A stretch of 64,000 nt of DNA, taken from assembly GCF_003233655.1 (NCBI RefSeq), contig NZ_CP029829.1, positions 1,684,978 through 1,748,977 on the forward strand, read 5' to 3'. The DNA comes from Azospirillum ramasamyi. GTDB taxonomy: Bacteria > Pseudomonadota > Alphaproteobacteria > Azospirillales > Azospirillaceae. Within the stretch, counting starts at the first letter, position 1. Every line of letters starts with the position of its first letter. A program made the position numbers and the translations under genes. The notes beneath the pieces were generated by a model. That model made no database searches. It was not told the DNA's origin and saw only the letters and a list, made by a program, of their open reading frames with translations. Below are positions 34,867 through 48,188 of this stretch, piece by piece.

Positions 34867-35636
34867 TGGACCGTGTTGCGCTTGTGGATCAGGAGGAGAC
34901 CGCGGAGCGTCAGCTCATTGTCGGTGTGTTCGATCACATGGGTAGCCTTGGCGAAAAGAACAGCCAATCCGCCAGTGGCGACAACCCGCATGGGTTCGCC
35001 GTACTCCGCCCGGATGCGGGACACCAGCCCTTCGATCAGGCCGACATACCCCCAGAAGATACCCGACTGCATGCAGGCGATGGTGTTCCTGCCGATCACA
35101 TGCTCCGGCGGCTGGATTTCCACCCGCGGCAGCTTGGAGGCGGCCATCTGCAGCGCCTCCAACGACAGGTTCAGCCCCGGTGCGATCACGCCGCCGCAAT
35201 AATTGCCGTCGGCGTCCACCACGTCGAAGGTCGTCGCCGTGCCGAAATCGATGACGATCAGCGGCGATTTGTAGGTCGCGGCGGCCGCCACCGTGTTGAC
35301 CAGCCGGTCGGCCCCGACCTCCTCCGGCCGGTCGACCAGCGCCTTGGCGCCCAGATCGACGCCGGGCTGGCCGACGATCACCGGTTCGCAGCCGAAATGA
35401 TCCTTGCACAGGCGCTTCAGGTTGAAGGTGGCGCCCGGCACGACGCTGGCGATGATGGTGCCATGGATGTCAACCGGCTTCAGCCCCTTCAGCGCCATCA
35501 GGTGCGTCAGCCACACCATGTATTCGTCGGAGGTGCGTTTGGGATCGGTCGCCGTGCGCCAGATGCCGCGCTGGCGGTCGCCGTCGTAAATGGCGAACAC
35601 CACATTCGTGTTTCCGGCGTCGATGGCTAGCAGCAT
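34863..35636 (-). CDS. coaX: type III pantothenate kinase
   Basis: CoaX phosphorylates pantothenate, the first step of CoA synthesis. The 257-residue ASKHA kinase has the phosphate-binding start LLAIDAGNTNVVFAIY, then GADRLVNTVAAA, DFGTATTFDVV and GGVIAPGLNLSLEAL. ATG 35636 is the family start. It sits 31 bases after birA and is coupled to rnj; birA-coaX pairing is common in bacteria. Confidence 0.96.
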   Translation of the reverse strand: MLLAIDAGNTNVVFAIYDGDRQRGIWRTATDPKRTSDEYMVWLTHLMALKGLKPVDIHGTIIASVVPGATFNLKRLCKDHFGCEPVIVGQPGVDLGAKALVDRPEEVGADRLVNTVAAAATYKSPLIVIDFGTATTFDVVDADGNYCGGVIAPGLNLSLEALQMAASKLPRVEIQPPEHVIGRNTIACMQSGIFWGYVGLIEGLVSRIRAEYGEPMRVVATGGLAVLFAKATHVIEHTDNELTLRGLLLIHKRNTVQ

Positions 35637-35667
35637 GGCATCGTCCTGAAGGCGTTGGGCTCTTGGG

Positions 35668-36462
35668 TCAGCGTGTGGCGGGAGGCGCGAAGAACACGTC
35701 CCCGGCGGCGATCCGCTGACGCGGTCCGCCGTCCGTTGGATCAAGCAACAGAACGCCGTCGCTGTCCAGATCGGCGAAGGTACCGGGGATCGTCCGATCG
35801 GCCAGCCTGACCACGATCGGGCCGCCCAGCCCGCGGGCGCGCGACAGCCACGCTTCCCGCACCGGCGCGAAGCCATGGGCACGCCAGCGGCCATACCAGG
35901 TCGCCAGATGGCCGGCGAACACCTCCAGCAGAGCCCCGGCACCCATCGGCGGCGCCCCCTCGGCGATCAGCGATGTCGCACCATAGTCGGCGGTCGCGGG
36001 AAAATGCCGCAGGTTGATGCCGACGCCAAGCACCACCCAGGCGACCGTACCGTCCGCCGCCGGCTCCGACTCGAGGAGGATGCCGGACAGCTTGCGGTCA
36101 TGCACCAGCACGTCGTTCGGCCATTTGCAGCGCACGCCACCGGGATCGGCCAGCACCGATTCGGCCGTCTCGGCGATGGCGAGCGCGGCGACGAAGGAGA
36201 TCTGCGCAGCCTCCGCCGGCGGCAGGCCCGGCCGCAGGATCGTCGTGCTGTAGAGATTGCCTTCGGGAGAGGTCCAGGCCCGGCCACGCCGGCCGCGCCC
36301 GCTTTCCTGCCGGCGGGCCCAGACGATGGTGCCTTCCGGCGCCCCTGAACGCGACAAGGCCTTCGCTTCGTCGTTCGTACTGCCGACGGAGTCGAAGGCC
36401 TTGACCTGGAAGCCCGGAGGCAGGCGCAGTCGCGCCGCCTCCGCTTCGAGCGATAACGTCAT
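35668..36462 (-). CDS. birA: biotin-[acetyl-CoA-carboxylase] ligase
   Basis: The enzyme attaches biotin to carboxylase subunits. The 264-residue protein is the short form without the N-terminal DNA-binding domain, so it does not act as the biotin repressor. The adenylate loop GRGRRGRAWTSPEGNL and the KWPNDVLV motif are present. The start ATG 36462 (MTLSLEAEAARL) lies 10 bases after the nuoN stop, inside the same transcription unit. Confidence 0.95.
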   Translation of the reverse strand: MTLSLEAEAARLRLPPGFQVKAFDSVGSTNDEAKALSRSGAPEGTIVWARRQESGRGRRGRAWTSPEGNLYSTTILRPGLPPAEAAQISFVAALAIAETAESVLADPGGVRCKWPNDVLVHDRKLSGILLESEPAADGTVAWVVLGVGINLRHFPATADYGATSLIAEGAPPMGAGALLEVFAGHLATWYGRWRAHGFAPVREAWLSRARGLGGPIVVRLADRTIPGTFADLDSDGVLLLDPTDGGPRQRIAAGDVFFAPPATR

Positions 36463-36472
36463 CGGTCCGCCG

Positions 36473-37921
36473 TCATCCGGCGAACAGGGCCGCCGCGGCA
36501 GCCGCCGCACCGTTCAGGATCGGCGCCGGAGCGACGAAGAACAGCAGGGTGAACAGGCTGGTGACGACCAGGACACCGGTCATGCCGTCGTCGTTCACCT
36601 TGTCCACCACCACCGCGGGCTCATCGAAATACATGATCTTGATGATGCGCAGGTAGTAGAAGGCGCCGACGACGCTCGTCAGCACGCCGATCACGGCCAG
36701 CAGGTACTCCTGGGCGGCGACGGCTGCGAGGAAGACATAGAGCTTGCCGAAGAAACCGGCCATCGGCGGGATGCCGGCCATGGAGAACATGAAGATCGCC
36801 ATGGTCGCGGCCAGCATCGGGTTGGTCTTCGACAGGCCGGCGAAGTCCTTGATGTCCTCCAGCATCCGGCCCTTGGCCTTCATGCTGAGGATGACCGCAA
36901 AGGCGCCGATGTTCATGGCGATGTAGAGCGCCATGTAGATCAGCACGCCGCGCACGCCGTCCTGGGTGCCCGTGGCCAGACCGACCAGGGCGTAACCGAC
37001 ATGGCCGATGGAGCTGTAGGCCATCAGGCGCTTGATGTTGGTCTGCATGATGGCGACGAAGGACCCGATCACCATCGACAGCACGGCGGCGGCGACCAGA
37101 ACCTGATGCCACTGGGCGGCGAGGTTGCCGAACGGCTCCATCACCACGCGGGTCAGCAGGGCGATGGCCGCGACCTTCGGAGCCGCCGCGAAGAAGGCGG
37201 TCACCGGGGTCGGGGCACCCTCATAGACGTCCGGGGTCCACATGTGGAACGGCGCCGCGGAAATCTTGAAGGCCAGGCCGGCCATGACGAAGACGAGGCC
37301 GATCACCAGACCCGGCGACACGGGGGCGCCGCCGGCGAACAGCGCCGCCACCTTGTCGAAGGAGGTCGTGCCGGCGAAGCCGTAGACCAGCGACGCACCG
37401 TAGAGCAGCATGCCCGAGGACAGCGAGCCGAGGACGAAGTACTTGAGGCCGGCTTCCGAGGACTTGGCGCTGTCGCGGCGGAAGGCCGCGATGACGTAGA
37501 GCGCGAGGCTCTGCGTCTCCAGACCGACATACAGAGAGATGAAATCGTTGGCCGAGATCATCATCAGCATGCCGAGGGTCGCGAAGATCATCAGCACCGG
37601 GAACTCGAAGCGTGCCATCTGCTCCCGCTCGTTGAAGCCGAGCGAGAGGATGACCGCGAAAGCCGCCGAGACCAGCACCAGCACCTTCATGAAGACGCCG
37701 AAGGCGTCCATCACGAACATGCCGTTGAAGGTGACGATCCGGCCGCTGCCGTAGCCCATCGCCAGGACGGCGGCGAGCAGCATGGCGACGATCGCCAGGT
37801 AGGAGACGGGACGGGTGAAGCCGTCGCCGCGGAACACGCCCAGCATCAGCAGGGCGATGCCCGAGAGTGCCAGGAAGATCTCCGGCAGGGCCGGCCAGAT
37901 GTCGGGAAACACTGCGGTCAT
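36473..37921 (-). CDS. nuoN: NADH-quinone oxidoreductase subunit N
   Basis: NuoN is an antiporter-like proton-pumping subunit of complex I. The 482-residue membrane protein has the conserved glutamate and lysine region ([16 protein letters not shown]), followed by the discontinuous-helix region around [23 protein letters not shown] split over adjacent helices. ATG 37921 matches the family N-terminus. It is the last nuo gene; birA follows after 10 bases. Confidence 0.97.
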   Translation of the reverse strand: MTAVFPDIWPALPEIFLALSGIALLMLGVFRGDGFTRPVSYLAIVAMLLAAVLAMGYGSGRIVTFNGMFVMDAFGVFMKVLVLVSAAFAVILSLGFNEREQMARFEFPVLMIFATLGMLMMISANDFISLYVGLETQSLALYVIAAFRRDSAKSSEAGLKYFVLGSLSSGMLLYGASLVYGFAGTTSFDKVAALFAGGAPVSPGLVIGLVFVMAGLAFKISAAPFHMWTPDVYEGAPTPVTAFFAAAPKVAAIALLTRVVMEPFGNLAAQWHQVLVAAAVLSMVIGSFVAIMQTNIKRLMAYSSIGHVGYALVGLATGTQDGVRGVLIYMALYIAMNIGAFAVILSMKAKGRMLEDIKDFAGLSKTNPMLAATMAIFMFSMAGIPPMAGFFGKLYVFLAAVAAQEYLLAVIGVLTSVVGAFYYLRIIKIMYFDEPAVVVDKVNDDGMTGVLVVTSLFTLLFFVAPAPILNGAAAAAAALFAG

Positions 37922-37934
37922 GTCGAAGAACCCC

Positions 37935-39461
37935 TTACCGAGCGGCGACCGAGACACCGGACGCGGCGTGCGACGCGGCCAGCTTGGTCTGGTAGGTCTG
38001 GATCAGCTGCTCGACCGATGCCGAGGTGACGTTCAGGAAGCTGTTGGGATAGATGCCCATCCACAGGACGACGGCGATCAGCGGCACGAACACCGCGATC
38101 TCGCGCGGGGTGACGTCGAACATCGCCTTGACGTCCGACTTGACCAGCTTGCCGTAGACGACGCGGCGGTACAGCCACAGCGCGTAGGCGGCACCCAGGA
38201 CCATGCCGGTGGCGGCGAGCGCGGCGACCCAGGTGTTGTCGCGGAAGACGCCCAGCAGCACCAGGAACTCGCCGACGAAACCGGAGGTGCCCGGCAGGCC
38301 GACCGACGCCATGGTCATGAACAGGAAGATCACCGCGTATTTCGGCATGTTCTTCACGAGGCCGCCGTAGCGGGCGATCTCGCGGGTGTGCAGGCGGTCA
38401 TAGACGACGCCGACGCACAGGAACAGCGCGCCCGACACCACGCCGTGCGACAGCATCTGGAACACCGAACCCTCGATGCCCTGCTGGTTCAGCGCGAACA
38501 TGCCGATGGTGACGAAGCCCATGTGGGCGACCGACGAGTAGGCGATCAGCTTCTTCATGTCCTCCTGGGCGAGAGCGACCAGCGAGGTGTAGATCACGGC
38601 GATGACCGACAGGGCGTAGATCAGCGGCGCGAAATACTCGGTGGCTTCCGGCAGGATCGGAATGTTGAAGCGCAGGAAGCCGTAGCCGCCCATCTTCAGC
38701 AGCACGCCGGCCAGGATCACCGAACCGGCGGTCGGCGCCTCGACGTGGGCGTCCGGCAGCCAGGTGTGGACCGGCCACATCGGCACCTTCACCGCGAAGG
38801 AGGCGAAGAAGGCCAGCCACAGCCACAGCTGCATGTTGCGCGAGAAATGCGTGGCGGTGATGGTCGGGATGTCGGTGGTGCCGGCCACGAAATACATGGC
38901 CAGGATCGCCAGCAGCATCAGGACCGAGCCGAGCAGCGTGTAGAGGAAGAACTTGAAGGCGGCATAGACGCGGCGCGGGCCGCCCCAGATACCGATGATC
39001 AGGAACATCGGGATCAGGACGCCTTCGAAGAACATGTAGAACAGCACGAAGTCCAGCGCGCAGAACATCCCGATCATCAGGGTTTCCAGCACGAGGAAGG
39101 CCATCATGTATTCTTTCAGCCGGACCTGCACCGACTCCCAGCTCGCCAGGATGCACAGGGGCATCAGGAAGCCGGACAGGACGACGAACAGCACCGAGAT
39201 GCCGTCGACGCCCATGTGGTAGTTGATGCCGAATTCCGGGATCCAGGCCGCCTTCTCGACCATCTGGTAGCCGGGATTGCTTGGATCGAAGTTGGCCCAG
39301 ACGAGCAGGGTCAGCACGAAGGTGACGAGCGTCGTCCACAGCGAGATATACCGCACGTTCCGCAGCACGTCCGGGGAATTGCCCCGGCAGAACAGCAGGA
39401 TCAGCGCGACGCCCACGAGCGGCAGGAAGGTCGCGAACGACAGGATCGGCCAGCTAGCCAT
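37935..39461 (-). CDS. nuoM: NADH-quinone oxidoreductase subunit M
   Basis: NuoM is the second antiporter-like subunit of complex I. The 508-residue polytopic protein has the proton-path motifs [16 protein letters not shown], then [20 protein letters not shown] and [15 protein letters not shown]. It lies 13 bases before nuoN and 25 bases after nuoL in transcription order. Confidence 0.97.
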   Translation of the reverse strand: MASWPILSFATFLPLVGVALILLFCRGNSPDVLRNVRYISLWTTLVTFVLTLLVWANFDPSNPGYQMVEKAAWIPEFGINYHMGVDGISVLFVVLSGFLMPLCILASWESVQVRLKEYMMAFLVLETLMIGMFCALDFVLFYMFFEGVLIPMFLIIGIWGGPRRVYAAFKFFLYTLLGSVLMLLAILAMYFVAGTTDIPTITATHFSRNMQLWLWLAFFASFAVKVPMWPVHTWLPDAHVEAPTAGSVILAGVLLKMGGYGFLRFNIPILPEATEYFAPLIYALSVIAVIYTSLVALAQEDMKKLIAYSSVAHMGFVTIGMFALNQQGIEGSVFQMLSHGVVSGALFLCVGVVYDRLHTREIARYGGLVKNMPKYAVIFLFMTMASVGLPGTSGFVGEFLVLLGVFRDNTWVAALAATGMVLGAAYALWLYRRVVYGKLVKSDVKAMFDVTPREIAVFVPLIAVVLWMGIYPNSFLNVTSASVEQLIQTYQTKLAASHAASGVSVAAR

Positions 39462-39486
39462 TGTTGTTGTTCTCCTTCGATACCGC

Positions 39487-41601
39487 TCAGCCGAAGACCG
39501 ACAGCCAGGCGACGAACAGGACGACCCCGATCACCATGGCAAAGGCGTAATGATAGACGTAACCGGACTGCAGACGGCTTGCGCGCGCCGCGACATCGCG
39601 GGTGGCTGCGGCGATGCCGTCGGGTCCGACGCCGTCGATCACCGCACCGTCGCCCGCCTTCCACAGCCCATAGCCCAGGGCCTTGGCCGGACGGGTGAAC
39701 AGCGCGTCATACAGCTCGTCGAAGTACCACTTGTTGTAGAGGAACTTGTAGATGCGAGGGAAGGTGCCGGCGATCCTGCCCGGCAGGCCCGGCATCATGA
39801 TGTAGCCGATATAGGCCATGGCGATGCCGATCAGGCCGACCACCAGCGGAGCCAGCTTGACCCAGAGCGGGGTGTAGTGATGCGCGGCCTCGATGGTGTC
39901 GTACTGCTGCAGCACCAGCAGGGCCTTGCCCCAGAACTCGGCGCGGTCGTGGCCGATGAACCACTCGTGGAAGCCGACACCGGCGAACAGCGCGCCCAGA
40001 GTCAGCACCCCCAGCGGCACCAGCATGACGACCGGCGACTCATGGGCGTGGTCGTAGATTTCCTTGTCCATCCGCGGCTTGCCGTGGAAGGTCAGGAACA
40101 GAAGGCGCCAGGAATAGAAGGCGGTCATCAGCGCGGCGGCGATGCCCAGCGCGAAGGCGAAGCGCCCCACCCCGCTGTCGGAGGCGAAGGCCGCCTCCAG
40201 GATCATGTCCTTGGAATAGTAGCCGGCGAAGAAGGGCAGACCGGCGAGCGCCAGGTTGCCGATCCACATCACCGCGTAGGTGAAGGGGATCTTGCGCCAG
40301 ACGCCGCCCATCTTGCGCATGTCCTGCTCGTGATGCAGGGCATGGATGACCGAGCCGGCGCCGAGGAACAGCAGCGCCTTGAAGAAGGCGTGGGTGAACA
40401 GGTGGAACATGGCGGCGCCATAGGCCGATACGCCGATGGCGAAGAACATGTAGCCGAGCTGGGACATCGTCGAATAGGCAATGACCCGCTTGATGTCGAA
40501 CTGGGTGAAACCGATGGTCGCGGCGACGAAGGCGGTCAGGGCGCCGACGACCGCGACGATTTCCAGCGCCGTCGGCGCGTATTCCAGCACCGGGGACAGG
40601 CGGCAGAGCATGAACACGCCGGCGGTGACCATGGTGGCCGCGTGGATGAGCGCCGACACGGGGGTCGGGCCTTCCATCGCGTCCGGCAGCCAGGTGTGCA
40701 GGCCGAGCTGCGCCGACTTGCCCATCGCGCCGATGAACAGCAGCAGGCAGGCGATGGTCAGGCCGTTGAAGTCCCAGCTGAGGAAATGCAGCGTCTCGCC
40801 GGTCAGCGTCGGGGCCTTCGCGAAGATCGTGTCGAACTGGACCGAACCGGTCAGCACGAAGATCGCGAAGATGCCGAGCACGAAGCCGAAGTCGCCGACG
40901 CGGTTGACCAGGAAGGCCTTCATGGCGGCGGCGTTGGCCGACGGCTTCTCGTACCAGAAGTTGATCAGCAGGTAGGAGGCCAGACCGACGCCCTCCCAGC
41001 CGAAGAACATCTGAACGAGGTTGTCCGCCGTCACCAGCATCAGCATGGCGAAGGTGAACAGCGACAGATAGGCCATGAAGCGCGGCTTCTGCGGATCCTC
41101 GGCCATGTAGCCGATGGAGTACAGATGCACGCAGGCCGACACGGTGTTGACGACGATCAGCATCACCGCGGTGAGTTGGTCGACGCGCAACGCCCACTTC
41201 ACGTCCAGCGTGCCGCTCTGGATCCAGGTCATCAGCTCGACCGTGCGCGGATGACCGCCGACGGCGACGTCGAAGAACAGGATCCAGGACAGGATCGCCG
41301 AGACGAGCACGGCGCCGGTGGTCACGTATTGCGAGACGCGGTCGCCGACGGTCGGCGGCCCGGCGACGACGTGATGGTCGTCGTGGGCATCGTCGTGCGC
41401 GTGATCCAGCTCGTCGTGCGAGATGGCATGGGCATGATCGTCATGGGCGTGCGCGACCCGGGCGTGCCCGTGATCATCATGGCCATGACCGTGACTTCCG
41501 TGACCCGCGGCGGCCGGCTCGGCCTTCGGCCCGCCGAACAGCGCGATCGATCCGGCGATGAGGAACGCCAGGAGCGGAAGGAATACGACTAGCACTTCCA
41601 T
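39487..41601 (-). CDS. nuoL: NADH-quinone oxidoreductase subunit L with His-rich insertion
   Basis: NuoL is the distal antiporter-like subunit of complex I, with the long lateral helix at its C-terminus. The 704-residue protein has the normal motifs ([34 protein letters not shown]). Between the first and second membrane helices (residues 34-77) there is a run of 16 histidines and many aspartates. E. coli NuoL lacks such a segment. The remainder looks complete, so it should be functional. Confidence 0.96.
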   Translation of the reverse strand: MEVLVVFLPLLAFLIAGSIALFGGPKAEPAAAGHGSHGHGHDDHGHARVAHAHDDHAHAISHDELDHAHDDAHDDHHVVAGPPTVGDRVSQYVTTGAVLVSAILSWILFFDVAVGGHPRTVELMTWIQSGTLDVKWALRVDQLTAVMLIVVNTVSACVHLYSIGYMAEDPQKPRFMAYLSLFTFAMLMLVTADNLVQMFFGWEGVGLASYLLINFWYEKPSANAAAMKAFLVNRVGDFGFVLGIFAIFVLTGSVQFDTIFAKAPTLTGETLHFLSWDFNGLTIACLLLFIGAMGKSAQLGLHTWLPDAMEGPTPVSALIHAATMVTAGVFMLCRLSPVLEYAPTALEIVAVVGALTAFVAATIGFTQFDIKRVIAYSTMSQLGYMFFAIGVSAYGAAMFHLFTHAFFKALLFLGAGSVIHALHHEQDMRKMGGVWRKIPFTYAVMWIGNLALAGLPFFAGYYSKDMILEAAFASDSGVGRFAFALGIAAALMTAFYSWRLLFLTFHGKPRMDKEIYDHAHESPVVMLVPLGVLTLGALFAGVGFHEWFIGHDRAEFWGKALLVLQQYDTIEAAHHYTPLWVKLAPLVVGLIGIAMAYIGYIMMPGLPGRIAGTFPRIYKFLYNKWYFDELYDALFTRPAKALGYGLWKAGDGAVIDGVGPDGIAAATRDVAARASRLQSGYVYHYAFAMVIGVVLFVAWLSVFG

Positions 41602-41610
41602 GGCGCCGCC

Positions 41611-41919
41611 TCAGCCCTTCATCATGTTGATGTCTTCGACTCGGATCGAGCCGCGGTTGCGGAAGTAGACCACCAGGATGGCGAGGCCGATGGCCGCCTC
41701 GGCGGCGGCGACGGTCAGGATGATCATGGCGAAGATCTGACCGACCAGATCGTGCAGGTAGGTCGAGAAGGCGACGAGGTTCAGGTTCACCGCCAGCAGC
41801 ATCATCTCGATCGACATCAGGATGATGATGACGTTCTTCCGGTTGAGGAAGATTCCCAGCACACCCAGCGTGAAGATGATGGCCGAGACCGTCAGGTAAT
41901 GTCCGAGACCGATCTCCAT
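41611..41919 (-). CDS. nuoK: NADH-quinone oxidoreductase subunit K
   Basis: NuoK is a small three-helix proton-channel subunit of complex I. The 102 residues include the two buried glutamates ([10 protein letters not shown] and [10 protein letters not shown]). ATG 41919 gives the family length; a GTG at 41925 overlapping the nuoJ stop is also in frame and adds two residues. Confidence 0.96.
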   Translation of the reverse strand: MEIGLGHYLTVSAIIFTLGVLGIFLNRKNVIIILMSIEMMLLAVNLNLVAFSTYLHDLVGQIFAMIILTVAAAEAAIGLAILVVYFRNRGSIRVEDINMMKG

Positions 41920-41921
41920 GA

Positions 41922-42536
41922 TCACACGCCCTCCCCGGTCGTGACCTTGCGAACGACGACCACGTCTTCCCGGCGACGGGAGATCTGTTCGCCGACATTC
42001 TGTTTGCGCACACCCGGACGATGCCGAAGCGTCAGCACGATGGCGCCGATCATGGCGATCAGCAGGACGATGCCGGACGCCTGGAACAGGTAGACGTACT
42101 GCGTGTACATCAGCCGGCCCAGCGCATGGGTGTTCGTCACCTGGTCGAGTTCCGGGGTCGGCGCGCCGACGGCGGTCGCGACATTCGGAGCGACGATCCA
42201 GCCGCCCAGCACGGCCACCAGTTCCGCCAGCAGGATCAGCCCGACGAGCGCGCCCAGCGGCAGCGCTTCCATCGCGCCCTGGCGCAGTTCGCGGAAGTTG
42301 ATGTCGAGCATCATCACCACGAACAGGAACAGCACGGCCACGGCGCCGACATAGACGATGACGAGGATCATCGCGATGAACTCGGCGCCCATCAGGACGC
42401 AGAGGCCGGCCGCCTGGAAGAAGGCGAGGATCAGGAAAAGGACCGAATGAACGGGGTTCCGCGCCGAGATGACCATCACACCGGAGGCCACCAGCAGCGC
42501 GGCGAACACGTAGAAGGCGATGCCTTGGAGTATCAT
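41922..42536 (-). CDS. nuoJ: NADH-quinone oxidoreductase subunit J
   Basis: NuoJ is a five-helix membrane subunit of complex I that takes part in the proton path next to NuoK. The 204 residues include the conserved [21 protein letters not shown] charged C-terminal tail of about 40 residues ends the protein. It lies 18 bases after nuoI and abuts nuoK. Confidence 0.96.
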   Translation of the reverse strand: MILQGIAFYVFAALLVASGVMVISARNPVHSVLFLILAFFQAAGLCVLMGAEFIAMILVIVYVGAVAVLFLFVVMMLDINFRELRQGAMEALPLGALVGLILLAELVAVLGGWIVAPNVATAVGAPTPELDQVTNTHALGRLMYTQYVYLFQASGIVLLIAMIGAIVLTLRHRPGVRKQNVGEQISRRREDVVVVRKVTTGEGV

Positions 42537-42554
42537 CGTTTTTCTCGCTTCCGC

Positions 42555-43043
42555 TTACCGGTAAGGAGCCTCGGCCGCGAGGTTCTGGGCGATTTCCGCC
42601 TCCCAGCGGTCGCCGTTCGCCAGCAGCTTCTGCTTGTTGTAGAAGAGCTCTTCACGGGATTCGGTGGAGAACTCGAAGTTCGGCCCCATGACCACCGCGT
42701 CGACCGGGCAGGCCTCCTGGCACAGGCCGCAGTAGATGCACTTGGTCATGTCGATGTCGTAGCGCGTGGTGCGGCGGCTGCCGTCGTCACGCGGTTCGGC
42801 CTCGATGGTGATGGCGAGAGCCGGGCACACCGCTTCGCAGAGCTTGCACGCGATGCAGCGCTCCTCGCCATTCGCATAGCGGCGGAGCACATGCTCGCCG
42901 CGGAAGCGCGAGCTGATGGGGCCCTTCTCGTAGGGATAGTTGATCGTGACCTTGGGCTTGAACATGTAGCGCAAGGTCAGCGCCATGCCGCCCAGCAGCT
43001 CGGTCAGGAACAGGCTGCGCGCCGCGCGGTCGAGGAACGCCAT
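42555..43043 (-). CDS. nuoI: NADH-quinone oxidoreductase subunit I
   Basis: NuoI carries clusters N6a and N6b of complex I. The 162-residue protein has two 8Fe-ferredoxin motifs, [12 protein letters not shown] and [15 protein letters not shown] 43043 follows GGAGACGAAGAGG and gives the family start [12 protein letters not shown] 112-base gap separates it from nuoH, the largest within the operon; no gene or clear promoter was seen in the gap. Confidence 0.97.
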   Translation of the reverse strand: MAFLDRAARSLFLTELLGGMALTLRYMFKPKVTINYPYEKGPISSRFRGEHVLRRYANGEERCIACKLCEAVCPALAITIEAEPRDDGSRRTTRYDIDMTKCIYCGLCQEACPVDAVVMGPNFEFSTESREELFYNKQKLLANGDRWEAEIAQNLAAEAPYR

Positions 43044-43155
43044 GGCCTCTTCGTCTCCTTCCTCGCCGGCGGGCGCCCGTTTGCTCGGACGCCTCGCCGG
43101 CACTCAAATCGACACATCAGTGATGGGTTCGGTGCTTGCTTTTGCGGGGGGCCGC

Positions 43156-44166
43156 TTACTTGGGCAGCAAGTCGAAGGTCACCAGCACGCCGGCGGTCAG
43201 CACGACCCAGAACAGCGAGAAGGGCAGGAAAACCTTCCAACCCAGCCGCATCAGCTGGTCGTAGCGGTAGCGCGGCATGGTGGCGCGAACCCAGACAAAG
43301 GTGAACAGGCACAGCGCGATCTTCAGCGCGAACCACACGATGCCCGGCACCCAGGTGAAGGGCGCGAAGGGCAGCGGGGGCAGCCAGCCGCCGAGGAACA
43401 GGATGCTCGTCATCGCGCTCATCAGGATCATGTTGGCGTATTCGCCAAGGAAGAAGAGCGCGAAGGGAGCGGAGCTGTACTCCACCATGAAGCCGGCGAC
43501 CAGTTCCGACTCGCCTTCCGGCAGGTCGAAGGGGGCGCGGTTGGTTTCCGCGAGCGCCGAGATGAAGAACATCACGAACATCGGCAGCAGCGGGATGGCG
43601 AACCAGACCTTTTCCTGCGCGTGCACGATGTCGGTCAGGTTCAGCGAGCCGACGCAGAGCAGCACGGTGATGATGATGAGGCCCATCGAGACCTCGTAGG
43701 ACACCATCTGCGCCGCGGAGCGCAGCGCGCCCAGGAAGGCGTAGCGCGAGTTCGACGCCCAACCGGCCATCACGATGCCGTACACGCCCAGCGACGAAAT
43801 CGCGAACAGGTACAGCACGCCGACGTTGATGTTGGACAGCACCACCCCGTAGTCGAACGGGATGACCGCCCAGGCGATCAGCGCCAGGAAGAAGGTCAGC
43901 ATCGGCGCGATGTAGAAGACGATGCGGTTGGCGCCTTCCGGCAGAACCTGCTCCTTCGCGAACAGCTTCAGGCCGTCGGCGAAGGGCTGCATCAGGCCGA
44001 ACGGGCCCACGATTGCCGGCCCCTGGCGCAGCTGCATCGCGCCCATGATCTTGCGCTCGGCATAGGTCATGAAGGCGACGGCCACCAGCAGCGGCACGAT
44101 GATCGCCAGGATTTGCAGGACCATAATGATCAGCGGCAGGAGGAAGCCGCTCCAGAACTCAGCCAT
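43156..44166 (-). CDS. nuoH: NADH-quinone oxidoreductase subunit H
   Basis: NuoH forms the quinone-access channel at the junction of the arms. The 336-residue, eight-helix protein has the conserved [17 protein letters not shown] (as TYAERK...), the acidic loop [20 protein letters not shown], and FLGEYANM. It overlaps the end of nuoG by eight bases. Confidence 0.97.
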   Translation of the reverse strand: MAEFWSGFLLPLIIMVLQILAIIVPLLVAVAFMTYAERKIMGAMQLRQGPAIVGPFGLMQPFADGLKLFAKEQVLPEGANRIVFYIAPMLTFFLALIAWAVIPFDYGVVLSNINVGVLYLFAISSLGVYGIVMAGWASNSRYAFLGALRSAAQMVSYEVSMGLIIITVLLCVGSLNLTDIVHAQEKVWFAIPLLPMFVMFFISALAETNRAPFDLPEGESELVAGFMVEYSSAPFALFFLGEYANMILMSAMTSILFLGGWLPPLPFAPFTWVPGIVWFALKIALCLFTFVWVRATMPRYRYDQLMRLGWKVFLPFSLFWVVLTAGVLVTFDLLPK

Positions 44167-46222
44167 GGGTGCCAGTCCTTTCCTGAGCAGGGCCCACCAG
44201 CGCTTCCGTGCAGTTGGCCATCGTCACCGATGCCCGGCTGATCGGGTCGGTCATGTAGAAGTTGGAGATCGGCGTCACGAAGGGAGCGGCGTCCACCGGG
44301 CCCTGCGCGCCGAAGGGCGCCCAGGCGGCCGGGGTCATCTCGCCGACCGCGCCGAAGATCGGGTTCGCCGCCATCAGACGCTGGCGCAGCTGGCCGTGGG
44401 TGTCGAAGGGCAGCGTGGTGCCCAGGACTTCCGACAGGGCGCGGACGATCTTCCAGTCCTCGCGCGCCTCGCCGGGCGGGAAGACCGCGAGGCGGGCGAG
44501 CTGCGGACGGCCTTCGGTGTTGACGTAGACCGCGTTCTTTTCGGTGTAGGCGGCACCCGGCAGGATGACGTCGGCGCGATGGGCGCCGGCATCGCCGTGA
44601 TGGCCCTGATAGACGACGAAGGCGTTGCCCAGCCGGCCCATGTCGATCTCGTCGGCGCCCAGCAGGTAGACCACGTCGATCTCGCCCTTCGACGCGCCGT
44701 CGAGGATGCCATGAACGTCGCGGCCGCCCTCGCCCGGCAGGAAGCCGACTTCGATGCCGCCGACACGCGCCGCGGCGGTGTGCAGGACGTTGAAGCCGTT
44801 CCAGTCGTCGCGGAACATGCCGTAGGCCTCGCCGACCAGACGGGCGGCGGCCTGCACCGCCAGACCGTCGGCGCGCTGGAAGGCGCCCATGCCGACGATG
44901 ATCATCGGATTCTTGGCGGCGCGCAGGGTCTCGGCGAACGGATGGCTGCCGTCGACCAGCTGCTGCAGCGTCTCCGGACCGGAGCCGATCACGCTGTAGG
45001 GATAGGTCAGGTCACGCTGCTCGCCGATGGAGGCGATGGTGACGCCGCCGGCCAGATAGCGCTTGCGGATGCGGGCGTTGACCAGCGTGCCTTCCCAGCG
45101 CGGGTTGGTGCCGACCAGCAGGATGACGTCGGCCTTCTCGATGCCGGCGATGCCCGAGTTGAACAGGTAGCCGGCGCGCACCGAGGTGTCGAACCGCGCA
45201 CCGTCCTGGCGGCAATCCAGATTCGCCGACCCCAGACGCGACAGCAGCTCCTTCAGGGCGAACTGCGCCTCGACGTCGACCAGATCGCCGGAGATGGCGG
45301 CGATGCGGTTGCCGGGCAGGCCCTTCAGGCGCGCCGCGATGGCGGTGAAGGCCTCGGCCCAGCTGGCCGGGACCAGCTTGCCGTTCTGGCGGATGTAGGG
45401 GCGGTCCAGGCGCTGGCGCTTCAGACCGTCATAGGAGTAGCGGCTCTTGTCGTTCAGCCACTCCTCGTTGATGTCGTCGTTCACGCGCGGCAGGACGCGC
45501 ATCACCTCGGCGCCGCGGGCGTCGACGCGGATGTTCGAGCCGACGGCGTCGAGGACGTCGATGGTCTCGGTCTTGCGCAGTTCCCACGGGCGCGCCGTGA
45601 AGGCGTAGGGCTTGTGGGTCAGCGCACCGACCGGGCAGACGTCGGCGAGGTTGCCCGACAGCTCCGAACCGATCGCCTTCTCGACGAAGGTGGTGATCTC
45701 CATATGCTCGCCGCGATAGACGGCGCCGACATCGGGAACACCGGCCACTTCGTTGATGAAGCGGATGCAGCGGGTGCAATGGATGCAACGGGTCATGATG
45801 GTCTTGATGACCGGACCCATATACTTGTCCTTGACCGCCCGCTTGTTCTCGCCGTAGCGGCCGCGGTCGAAGCCATAGGCCATGGCCTGGTCCTGCAGAT
45901 CGCACTCGCCGCCCTGGTCGCAGATCGGGCAATCCAGCGGGTGGTTGATCAGCAGGAACTCCATGACGCCCTTGCGGGCCTTCAGGACGGTCTCGCTGTT
46001 GGTGCGGACGACCATTCCGTCGCCGCAGGGCATGGCGCAGGACGCGACCGGCTTGGGCGCGCGCTCCATCTCCACCAGGCACATGCGGCAGTTGGCCGGC
46101 ACGCTGAGACGCTCGTGGTAGCAGAAGCGCGGAATCTCGATCCCCAGCTGCTCGCAAGCCTGGAGGATCGAGGTGCCCGGTTCGACCTCGATCTCGATCC
46201 CGTCGATGGTCAGTTTCGGCAT
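44159..46222 (-). CDS. nuoG: NADH-quinone oxidoreductase subunit G
   Basis: NuoG is the 75-kDa iron-sulfur subunit. The 687-residue protein has an N-terminal 2Fe-2S ferredoxin domain ([15 protein letters not shown]), a His/Cys cluster region ([15 protein letters not shown]), a 4Fe-4S motif ([10 protein letters not shown]) and a molybdopterin-type domain without cofactor. This length is typical of the alphaproteobacterial/mitochondrial type and lacks the extra N7 cluster domain size of E. coli NuoG. Confidence 0.97.
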   Translation of the reverse strand: MPKLTIDGIEIEVEPGTSILQACEQLGIEIPRFCYHERLSVPANCRMCLVEMERAPKPVASCAMPCGDGMVVRTNSETVLKARKGVMEFLLINHPLDCPICDQGGECDLQDQAMAYGFDRGRYGENKRAVKDKYMGPVIKTIMTRCIHCTRCIRFINEVAGVPDVGAVYRGEHMEITTFVEKAIGSELSGNLADVCPVGALTHKPYAFTARPWELRKTETIDVLDAVGSNIRVDARGAEVMRVLPRVNDDINEEWLNDKSRYSYDGLKRQRLDRPYIRQNGKLVPASWAEAFTAIAARLKGLPGNRIAAISGDLVDVEAQFALKELLSRLGSANLDCRQDGARFDTSVRAGYLFNSGIAGIEKADVILLVGTNPRWEGTLVNARIRKRYLAGGVTIASIGEQRDLTYPYSVIGSGPETLQQLVDGSHPFAETLRAAKNPMIIVGMGAFQRADGLAVQAAARLVGEAYGMFRDDWNGFNVLHTAAARVGGIEVGFLPGEGGRDVHGILDGASKGEIDVVYLLGADEIDMGRLGNAFVVYQGHHGDAGAHRADVILPGAAYTEKNAVYVNTEGRPQLARLAVFPPGEAREDWKIVRALSEVLGTTLPFDTHGQLRQRLMAANPIFGAVGEMTPAAWAPFGAQGPVDAAPFVTPISNFYMTDPISRASVTMANCTEALVGPAQERTGTHG

Positions 46223-46237
46223 GGGAACGGGAACTCC

Positions 46238-47527
<1,290 letters not shown>

Positions 47528-47543
47528 CGCTGTCTCCTCCCCC

Positions 47544-48188
47544 TCAATCGTCCGCTTGCGTGGTGGCGCCCGCTTGCGCGGTGGTGAAAGCCTTCAGCGT
47601 CGTCGGGCCGCCGACCGGCTCCGAGGACTGACGGCCGATCTGCGAACCGGGCTTCGGCGTCTCGCCGCGCGCCAGCGCGTCGAGGATGCGTTCCATGTGC
47701 TCCGGGGCCACGTCTTCGTAGTAATCGTCACCGATCTGCACGACCGGGGCGTTGACGCAGGCGCCCGAGCATTCGACCTCGCCCAGGGTGAACTGGCCGT
47801 CGGCCGTGGTCTCGCCCACCTCGATGCCGAGCTTCTTCTTGCAGGTGTGGACGATGTCGTCCGACCCGCGCAGCCAGCAGGGCGTGGTGGTGCAGACCTG
47901 GATGTGGTGCCTGCCGACCGGGTTCTTGTTGTACATCGTGTAGAAGGTCGCGACCTCGTACACGCGGATGCGCGGCATGCCGAGCAGGTCGGCCACGGCG
48001 TCCATGGCGACGCGCGGCAGCCAGCCGCCGTTCTGGCGCTGGGCCACGTCCAGCAGCGGCATGCAGGCGCTGGCCTGCTTGCCCTCCGGGTATTTGGCGA
48101 TGATGCGCTTCGCCAGCTCCAGGTTTTCCGGAGTGAAGGTGAAGCTGGTCGGCTCGGCGTGGCCGTGATCGGAAGCGGGCGCGCTCAT
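47544..48188 (-). CDS. nuoE: NADH-quinone oxidoreductase subunit E
   Basis: NuoE holds the 2Fe-2S cluster N1a. The 214 residues include a thioredoxin-like domain with [10 protein letters not shown] and [12 protein letters not shown] as cluster ligands. After the domain there is a low-complexity tail of about 45 residues rich in Gln, Thr and Ala, longer than in E. coli NuoE. The ATG at 48188 overlaps the nuoD end by four bases. Confidence 0.96.
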   Translation of the reverse strand: MSAPASDHGHAEPTSFTFTPENLELAKRIIAKYPEGKQASACMPLLDVAQRQNGGWLPRVAMDAVADLLGMPRIRVYEVATFYTMYNKNPVGRHHIQVCTTTPCWLRGSDDIVHTCKKKLGIEVGETTADGQFTLGEVECSGACVNAPVVQIGDDYYEDVAPEHMERILDALARGETPKPGSQIGRQSSEPVGGPTTLKAFTTAQAGATTQADD

